The notes under the pieces: model-generated | The model's database searches: none | What the model saw: only the letters and a program-made list of their open reading frames with translations | What the model was told of the DNA's origin: nothing | Source: Leptothermofonsia sichuanensis E412 | GTDB taxonomy: Bacteria; Cyanobacteriota; Cyanobacteriia; Leptolyngbyales; Leptolyngbyaceae | Length of the DNA stretch: 64,000 nt | Direction: 5' to 3' | Assembly (NCBI RefSeq): GCF_019891175.1 | Contig: NZ_CP072600.1 | Span: forward strand, 4,092,001 to 4,156,000 | Shown: positions 58,662 to 64,000 of the stretch, one piece after another | How the letters are laid out: every line of letters begins with the position of its first letter | How positions within the stretch are numbered: the first letter of the stretch is position 1 | Made by a program: the position numbers and the translations under genes

Positions 58662-58756
58662 ACAGCCCCTTTCAAGGATATGAGGTACAGTGAAGGTGCG
58701 GAGCACCCCACTGTACCTCACATTTCCGTAACTCACTCAATTGAGAAACGCTATAT
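58662..58756. repeat. MITE-like palindromic repeat, copy 2
   Basis: GAGGTACAGTG then AAGGTGCGGAGCACCCCACTGTACCTC forms a strong hairpin: GAGGTACAGTG (58683-58692 region) with CACTGTACCTC, around the GGTGC/GCACC core. The right end CAATTGAGAAACGCTATAT matches copy 1 at 11473-11566. It lies between the acetyltransferase and psbT genes. Confidence 0.75.
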
Positions 58757-58766
58757 CAAAGATAAC

Positions 58767-58784
58767 CGTTTGCCCAGGCAAACG
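58767..58784. repeat. Small perfect palindrome downstream of psbT
   Basis: CGTTTGCC-CA-GGCAAACG, about 90 bp after the psbT stop. It could be the 3' end of the psbB-psbT transcript, although no U run follows on the minus strand. Confidence 0.5.
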
Positions 58785-58872
58785 ACCAGTTAATTGACCA
58801 AAGCCCGTTCATGGAGTAGTTAAGTGAATAAATCGTTGACCGACACCGGGTGTCAATCAACGGCTGATCTGG

Positions 58873-58968
58873 CTACTTTCCAATTCGGGGAGGTTCCCGA
58901 AACGCAACCGCAAAAAAGAGGATACCGATTGACACGGCAAGGATAAAGATGTAAGCGACGTTTTCCAT
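58873..58968 (-). CDS. psbT: Photosystem II protein PsbT
   Basis: A 31-residue single-helix protein, [20 protein letters not shown] then [11 protein letters not shown], at the PSII dimer interface near D1. It lies 133 bp after psbB on the same strand, the usual cyanobacterial order. Confidence 0.97.
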   Translation of the reverse strand: MENVAYIFILAVSIGILFFAVAFREPPRIGK

Positions 58969-59101
58969 ATCAAAAATTCCTGATTATCTATTCAAAGTCG
59001 ATTGGTTAGACAAAAGCAGAGAAGGGGAATTACAAACTTTCACCAGAACGTTCCAGTGATCATGGTGTAAACCCCTCCCCCATGACATTCAGAAATGAGT
59101 A

Positions 59102-60634
59102 CTAAATAGGCTCTGCACGACGAGTAGTCTTGTCACCCACCTTCTGGTAGAATCCCCACTCGACTTGCTCTTCCGAGAGATCGGGATCAATTCCAGCAAA
59201 CACATCGCGAAAGATGGTGCGAGTGCCGTGCCAGATATGCCCAAAGAAAAAGAGCAGAGCAAATACGGCATGACCAAAAGTGAACCAACCTCTCGGACTG
59301 GTACGGAAAACCCCGTCGGAATTGAGAGTCTCCCGATCAAACTCGAACGGTTCACCCAATTGGGCAGCACGAGCATAGCGCTTTACAATCGCGGGATCTT
59401 TGAAGGTTTGACCATCCAGGGCACCACCATAAAAGCTAACAGTTACACCCGTCTGCTCAAAGCTGTACTTAGACTCCGCCTTCCGGAAAGGAATATCAGC
59501 CCGAACAACGCCATCCTTATCAGTTAAGACGACAGGAAAGTTCTCAAAGAAATTCGGCAAACGGCGAACAGAGAGGACTCTACCTTCCTTATCTTTGAAA
59601 ACCGGGTGTCCCAACCATTCCTGGGCAATCCCGTCACCTTTATTCATCTGACCGGTGCGGAACAACCCTCCTTTAGCAGGACTGTTGCCCACATAGTCAT
59701 AGAAAGCCAACTTCTCAGGAATAGCTGAGTAGGCTGCCGAGAGCGATGCTCCATTAGCAACGTCAGCTTGAACGCGGCGCTCAATTTCTTGCTGGAAGTA
59801 ACCGCTATCCCACTGATAACGGGTAGGACCAAACAGTTCAATTGGAGTCGCTGCACTGCCATACCACATGGTGCCTGCCACAACAAAAGCAGCAAAGAAG
59901 ACTGCCGCAATACTGCTGGACAACACCGTTTCAATGTTCCCCATCCTGAGAGCTTTATAAAGCCGTTCCGGTGGGCGAACACTTAGATGGAATAAACCTG
60001 CAATAATACCTACAATTCCAGCCGCTATATGGTGAGCAACAATCCCGCCTGGATTGAAAGGATTAAATCCAGAAGGGCCCCATTCAGGAGCAACAGGCTG
60101 AATGCTACCAGTTAATCCATAGGGGTCTGAAACCCACATGCCGGGACCGTACAAGCCGGTCAAATGAAAGGCACCGAATCCAAAGCAAAGAAGACCTGAA
60201 AGGAATAAGTGAATTCCAAACATCTTCGGCAGGTCAAGGGCAGGTTCTCCTGTACGCGGATCCTGGAAAAGTTCCAGATCCCAGTAGACCCAATGCCACA
60301 CGGCTGCCAGGAACAAAAGTCCCGAAAGAATAATGTGAGCGGCTGCCACTCCCTCAAATGACCAAAAACCTGGGTTGGCTCCAGACTCTCCAGTGATGCT
60401 CCATCCACCCCAAGATCCTGTGACACCCAAACGTGCCATAAAGGGCAGGACAAACATGCCCTGACGCCACATCGGGTTTAAAACCGGGTCACTTGGGTCA
60501 AAAATCGCCAGTTCATACAGCGCCATTGAACCCGCCCACCCTGCCACCAAGGCAGTGTGCATCAGGTGGGTCGCAATCAACCGTCCCGGATCATTGATCA
60601 GGACAGTATGTACTCGATACCAGGGTAGCCCCAT
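59102..60634 (-). CDS. psbB: Photosystem II core antenna CP47
   Basis: A 510-residue protein with six transmembrane helices and a large lumenal loop (about 257-450) between helices 5 and 6. It starts [20 protein letters not shown]. Chlorophyll-binding His are in [45 protein letters not shown] and [17 protein letters not shown]. It passes excitation from phycobilisomes and antenna to the D1/D2 centre. Confidence 0.98.
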   Translation of the reverse strand: MGLPWYRVHTVLINDPGRLIATHLMHTALVAGWAGSMALYELAIFDPSDPVLNPMWRQGMFVLPFMARLGVTGSWGGWSITGESGANPGFWSFEGVAAAHIILSGLLFLAAVWHWVYWDLELFQDPRTGEPALDLPKMFGIHLFLSGLLCFGFGAFHLTGLYGPGMWVSDPYGLTGSIQPVAPEWGPSGFNPFNPGGIVAHHIAAGIVGIIAGLFHLSVRPPERLYKALRMGNIETVLSSSIAAVFFAAFVVAGTMWYGSAATPIELFGPTRYQWDSGYFQQEIERRVQADVANGASLSAAYSAIPEKLAFYDYVGNSPAKGGLFRTGQMNKGDGIAQEWLGHPVFKDKEGRVLSVRRLPNFFENFPVVLTDKDGVVRADIPFRKAESKYSFEQTGVTVSFYGGALDGQTFKDPAIVKRYARAAQLGEPFEFDRETLNSDGVFRTSPRGWFTFGHAVFALLFFFGHIWHGTRTIFRDVFAGIDPDLSEEQVEWGFYQKVGDKTTRRAEPI

Positions 60635-61035
60635 CGACTACGCTCCTCCTTTGACTAGCTCTAGTTCAACGCTTTCTTAAGCATTTTATTAAAGCGACGG
60701 ACATTGGTAAATCTACCAGATCCGAAGCTCCTTCGACCGTCAACTCCTCAATATGGTCTACTGAATCCACTCTTTTCAGGGTGGGGCAGCCATCTGACAA
60801 TAGATTGATGAAAATGAAAGTGTATATAGAAGTGTAAACAGTGGTGGGGGCTATTGCAAGTAATTTGTAATCTTGTGGAACAGTCCGGCGGGAAAAATGG
60901 GTAAGCCCCAGGATTTCTTGAGCGATGAGTGATGCCAAATTACATAACTTGACAATAGATGTGTAACGATTTTGTTATATGTAACAATTTTGTTAGATTT
61001 CTACTTCTCCCCTAAACCCTCCAGGAGTTATAACG
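60635..61035. other. Divergent spacer between psbB and the ferredoxin gene (401 bp)
   Basis: It holds the psbB promoter region on the minus strand, with no boxes I would commit to, and the ferredoxin promoter on the plus strand (60949-60995). Nothing protein-coding is seen. Confidence 0.6.
60949..60995 (+). promoter_or_regulatory. Putative ferredoxin promoter with tandem palindromic boxes
   Basis: TTGACA (60949-60954) is followed after 17 bp by TTGTTA(TAT) as -10. Overlapping the -10 and start region are two 15-bp direct repeats, GTAACGATTTTGTTA (60963-60977) and GTAACAATTTTGTTA (60981-60995), 18 bp apart. Each is a near-palindrome with TAAC and GTTA arms, so a repressor or activator could bind here. 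Confidence 0.5.
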
Positions 61036-61374
61036 ATGACCACCAAGAGCCAGGAAAGGACCCCTGAGAACCAAACAATGACCACTATCAAATTTTTGAA
61101 GGAAAATCAGGAGTTTGTTGTCGCAGATGGGGCAAACCTGAGGCTCAAAGCCCTTGAAAATAGAATTGACCTTTATACCCTGTCTGGCAAGCTGATGAAC
61201 TGTGGCGGTTATGGTCAATGCGGAACCTGTATCGTTGAAGTTATAGAGGGAATGGAAAACCTGTCCCCTCGCACTGACGTTGAGAACCGGAAACTGAGGA
61301 AGAAGCCTGAGAACTATCGGTTAGCCTGTCAAACCCTGGTTCATGGTCCAGTTAGCATTAATACCAAGCCTTAA
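61036..61374 (+). CDS. 2Fe-2S ferredoxin-like protein of the psbB-psbM locus
   Basis: A small iron-sulfur protein with the 2Fe-2S ligands Cys-x5-Cys-x2-Cys in [11 protein letters not shown] and a distant Cys in RLACQTL. From 61036 it has 112 residues; an in-frame ATG at 61078 ([13 protein letters not shown]) gives 98 and is where most relatives start. AGGAG 9 bases before 61036 favours the longer form. It differs from photosynthetic PetF in having no CRAGAC loop. In many cyanobacteria this gene stands between psbB and psbM, hinting at a role in PSII biogenesis or redox sensing. Its partner is unknown. Confidence 0.9.
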   Translation: MTTKSQERTPENQTMTTIKFLKENQEFVVADGANLRLKALENRIDLYTLSGKLMNCGGYGQCGTCIVEVIEGMENLSPRTDVENRKLRKKPENYRLACQTLVHGPVSINTKP

Positions 61375-61493
61375 CCTGTTCCAGGCTGTTGCCTCTCCAT
61401 TCCCTGAATCAGGGTTTGCAGCATGACTGAAAAGATGTACCCACAGTGGTATCCTAAATACGTTGACTCTGAGGTTGTCTACAGGCAGGTTTT

Positions 61494-61610
61494 ATGCAAG
61501 TCAATGATTTAGGCTTTATCGCAAGCATTTTATTCGTTCTGGTTCCGTCCGTTTTTTTGCTGATTCTTTACATTCAGACCGCAAGTCGTCAGGCAAATAA
61601 GGATTCCTAA
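61494..61610 (+). CDS. psbM: Photosystem II protein PsbM
   Basis: A 38-residue single-helix protein, [20 protein letters not shown] then [18 protein letters not shown], at the PSII dimer interface near PsbT. It lies 119 bp after the ferredoxin gene and has its own terminator. Confidence 0.97.
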   Translation: MQVNDLGFIASILFVLVPSVFLLILYIQTASRQANKDS

Positions 61611-61663
61611 AGGGAACTACCTGTCATCTGGATAATGTGGATACTGTATTAAGTTTTATTAAG

Positions 61664-61694
61664 CGTCGGAGGGATAACTTCCGGCGTTTTTTTT
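61664..61694 (+). terminator. Rho-independent terminator of psbM
   Basis: CGTCGGAGG (61664-61672 region) pairs with CTTCCGGCG, two of nine pairs being G-U wobbles, directly followed by eight T. Confidence 0.85.
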
Positions 61695-61827
61695 ACTATT
61701 AACGCCATGTGCAACCTGGAAGCCAAGATCCCCGGTGTCTCGTGGAATTCAAGCGAATTCGCTGGCGGCTCTCTCCAGACATCGGGGACCCGAAGGTTGT
61801 CGCACTTCGCGTTATTAATTATTTTGT

Positions 61828-62205
61828 CTAGTTATTCGGCTTGTATTCCTCTGGTAATTCCTTTGGTAACAAGTGGTTGTTTGGCAATGTTGGGATGCCT
61901 TCGATCGCTTCAGATGGTTGCAAGTTCGCCAATAGGGCTTGCAGTTTCATTCTGTAGATATAAGGCCATCCCCCTGTGGTTTCAATGTCTCTGAGCAATC
62001 CATAGAGAGCCTGTCGGTTATCGGGTAAAGACTCCTGGAACAGTCCGTCTCGAATCGTTTGGTGGAGTCTTTCCAGGGTTCTCAAGAGTGCCAAAAGGGC
62101 CAGACTATCTCCTCGCCGCGCCTCTGCCAGTTCTTGAATGGTTTCAGCGAGCACTTGTAGTTGGGGTTCCAGTGGTTGGGTGTTTAAGCGATCGCGTTCA
62201 CTCAT
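61828..62205 (-). CDS. Hypothetical protein, about 125 residues
   Basis: The ATG at 62203-62205 gives MSERDRLNTQPLEPQLQVLA; a TTG six codons upstream is less likely. The product is largely helical with Leu/Gln-rich segments (LAETIQELAEARRGDSLALL, LLRTLERLHQTIRDGLFQES) and a Pro-rich tail (LLPKELPEEYKPNN). No membrane helix or catalytic motif. I do not know the family; the clean frame and cyanobacterial codon usage support a real gene. Confidence 0.6.
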   Translation of the reverse strand: MSERDRLNTQPLEPQLQVLAETIQELAEARRGDSLALLALLRTLERLHQTIRDGLFQESLPDNRQALYGLLRDIETTGGWPYIYRMKLQALLANLQPSEAIEGIPTLPNNHLLPKELPEEYKPNN

Positions 62206-62953
62206 CTGGAAAGTCCTTGACAATACTTAAACTTAATGTAAAAGAAGACCGTATTCTGCCGGATTGTCTTCACAATAAAATCCCAAAGTTTTTACATCAA
62301 TGGCTTTCCGCGCCCTTACCTTACAACATAGCCGACTCAGTTGGCGAGGAATCTACCTGTTATGGCAAGCCAGGTGGAAAGCCGGAACTGCAAGGCGAAA
62401 CTTTACGTTTAATCATAATTACACAGGGCTTTAACTGGAAGAATGGAGATTAGCCGAATGGCACTGACATCAGGAGTTAAAGATCTCCAACTTCTTCGAG
62501 AAGTTGGAGATCTGAGCGATCGCATTTGGCTTAATTCAGTGACATTCGAGATTAGCCCCCTAACTTTCTGAGAAAAGGAAGGCAAATGATTTAACATTTT
62601 GATACCTTTCCAGGCATTCTGTTAAGGTTGTTCCCGCTTCAAAAGAGGTCAATTTCTCACTCAAAACAAGGGAATGGCAACATTGCCATGTAGAATGCTT
62701 TATGAAACGTTTGTTAAATCATTCCGGGAATCACAAGAAAACTTAGTCAGGTGTGGGACGCGGTTTAATGGGTCTTTCGTCTATGCGCTGCTGATATGAT
62801 TCAACTCGCGTTGGGGTCTATATTACAGCTTCTCCATGAGATTTTTCTTTTGTTGAGGGGTAACTTGGATCCCATCATGTCGGAAGACTGTTGAAGCCCG
62901 GCTCCTGATTGCACTGGCAGAAAATTACTTAGCGTTGATATTTGAGGTTGTTC
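62206..62953. other. Gene-free spacer of about 750 bp upstream of psbO
   Basis: Contains the nested palindromic element at 62456-62547 and about 400 bp of leader or promoter sequence before psbO. No coding frame is convincing. No -35/-10 pair is strong enough to assign. Confidence 0.6.
62456..62547. repeat. Nested palindromic, MITE-like element upstream of psbO
   Basis: Outer arms GAATGGCACTGA (62456-62467) and TCAGTGACATTC (62536-62547) pair at 11 of 12 positions. Inside is a perfect 15-bp hairpin, AGATCTCCAACTTCT-TCG-AGAAGTTGGAGATCT (62481-62513). A GCGATCGC octamer lies between inner and outer arms. About 92 bp in all; it resembles a small non-autonomous mobile element. Confidence 0.75.
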
Positions 62954-63865
62954 ATGAGGTACCGTGCTCTTATCGTTGCACTTCTGGCATTTTGCTTCAG
63001 CTTTTTAACTGCCTGCGCTGAGAGTCCAGCTTTAAGCAGGGAGTCGATTACCAGTTATGACCAGATACGAGGGACTGGCTTAGCCAATACCTGTATTCAA
63101 TTGGACGAAACGGCCCGCGGATCGATCCCTATTGATCCTAATAAGTCTTATGCCATCACCAATCTTTGTTTACAGCCAACCAGTTACTTTATCAAGGAAG
63201 AGGCTGAGAACAAGCGGCAGAAGGCGGAATTTGTTCCAGGAAAACTGATGACCCGCTATACTTCCACAATTGAAGGGGTATCAGGCACGCTAAAAGTAAA
63301 CCCAGACAAGAGTTTAACGTTTGTTGAAGAAGATGGTCTGGACTTCCAGCCTGTTACTGTTCAACTCCCCGGCGGCGAGCGAGTTCCCTTTCTGTTTACG
63401 ATCAAGAGCCTGGTGGCTACAACCCAGCCTGGTCTGACCAGTATCAATGGTTCGACTGATTTTGAAGGAGAGTTTAAAGTTCCTTCTTACCGGACTTCTA
63501 ACTTCCTTGATCCTAAGGGGCGCGGTTTGACGGCGGGCTATGACAATGCAGTTGCGCTTCCTCCCATGGCAGACAGTGAAGAGCTGACCAAGGAAAACAT
63601 TAAGCGCTTTCAACTGGACAAAGGCAAAATCTCATTACAGGTTGCCAAGGTTGATCCTGCAACCGGAGAAATTGCCGGAACATTTGAAAGTCTCCAGCCT
63701 TCTGAAACTGACATGGGTTCTCACCCCGCCAAAGATGTGAAGGTTCGAGGAATTTTCTATGCCCAGGTAGTGTCTAAGGCAAACTCTGGGGCCAAAGCTG
63801 TGAAATCATCGCCTGCAAAAGTCTCAGAGCCTGTCGAAACTGAACAGTTCTCCTTTGAGGAATAG
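62954..63865 (+). CDS. psbO: Photosystem II manganese-stabilizing protein PsbO, predicted lipoprotein
   Basis: A 303-residue lumenal protein that shields the oxygen-evolving Mn cluster. From the ATG at 62954 (MRYRALIVALLAFCFSFLTAC) it has a signal peptide ending in an LTAC lipobox (Cys21), so it is probably lipid-anchored. The mature part has TGLANTCIQLDETARGS, VEEDGLDFQPVTVQLPGGER, FLDPKGRGLTAGYDNAVALP and the two disulfide Cys. The last 30 residues (SKANSGAKAVKSSPAKVSEP and on) extend past the usual end in a Ser/Lys/Ala-rich tail. A TTG four codons upstream is an unlikely start. Confidence 0.96.
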   Translation: MRYRALIVALLAFCFSFLTACAESPALSRESITSYDQIRGTGLANTCIQLDETARGSIPIDPNKSYAITNLCLQPTSYFIKEEAENKRQKAEFVPGKLMTRYTSTIEGVSGTLKVNPDKSLTFVEEDGLDFQPVTVQLPGGERVPFLFTIKSLVATTQPGLTSINGSTDFEGEFKVPSYRTSNFLDPKGRGLTAGYDNAVALPPMADSEELTKENIKRFQLDKGKISLQVAKVDPATGEIAGTFESLQPSETDMGSHPAKDVKVRGIFYAQVVSKANSGAKAVKSSPAKVSEPVETEQFSFEE

Positions 63866-63904
63866 ACTCTAAATTGTGGCGGTTGAAATACTAAATCTTT
63901 TGGC

Positions 63905-63927
63905 AAAGGGGCTGAATGCCCCTTTTT
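63905..63927 (+). terminator. Rho-independent terminator of psbO
   Basis: AAAGGGGC-TGAAT-GCCCCTTT followed by further T, 40 bp after the psbO stop. The remaining bases to 64000 show no feature. Confidence 0.88.
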
Positions 63928-64000
63928 TAATGTGATTATTTGATGCTCCTACCTGGATCAACGGTACAAGTAGTGCTTTTGAGCCGAAAATTCCGCCCTT

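Noticed and set aside
1-64000. CRISPR arrays, tRNA or rRNA genes
   Set aside because: No regularly spaced 25-40 bp repeats and no GGTTCRANTCC-type T arm in a plausible cloverleaf were found. A covariance search would be decisive.

Overview
The window is chromosomal DNA of a cyanobacterium, probably a filamentous Leptolyngbya-like one. The evidence is the photosystem II genes (psbA, psbB, psbT, psbM, psbO), ndhN, the clock-input gene ldpA, a cyanobacterial-type ribosomal protein cluster lacking rpsN and rpmD, frequent GCGATCGC (HIP1) octamers, and heptameric short tandem repeats in spacers. The genus is an inference. I saw no tRNA, rRNA or CRISPR array.

Layout. 1-5283: a surface-protein gene (DUF4347, cadherin-like repeats, Calx-beta, FG-GAP) broken by three frameshifts and two inverted copies of one IS630-family element. 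5462-8324 (minus): a CadD-like transporter and the MCE and ATPase parts of a lipid ABC transporter. 8808-13169: a YvcK-like protein, hisG, a small antisense-side gene and an MscS channel. 13380-23604: five signalling genes (hybrid kinase, single receiver, hybrid kinase, CHASE4 hybrid kinase, receiver-adenylate cyclase). 23688-32635 (minus): psbA (Glu130 form), a CHAT-FHA protein, a zinc-ribbon/PP2C phosphatase, a GDPD, a small membrane protein, cobA and a KtrA-like protein. 33007-50797 (minus): rplC to prfA, 30 genes of translation, secretion and transcription. 51461-56665 (plus): ndhN, ldpA, an AAA/R3H ATPase and hisC. 57054-63865: two minus-strand genes, psbT-psbB (minus), a 2Fe-2S ferredoxin and psbM (plus), a hypothetical (minus) and psbO (plus).

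How the genes work together. The three hybrid kinases share almost the same HisKA/HATPase core, and one shares its receiver and linker with the cyclase, so the cluster looks like a set built by duplication and domain shuffling whose likely output includes cAMP. The CHAT-FHA protein (protease-like domain plus phosphothreonine reader) next to a PP2C phosphatase suggests a phosphorylation-controlled module. The spacers are rich in small mobile or palindromic repeats: at least three families occur twice, there is a three-way-junction palindrome after hisC, and a nested palindrome lies upstream of psbO. The least-explained items are these palindromic elements, the CHAT-FHA/PP2C pair, the repeat-expanded kinase loop, and the small gene overlapping the 3' end of hisG.
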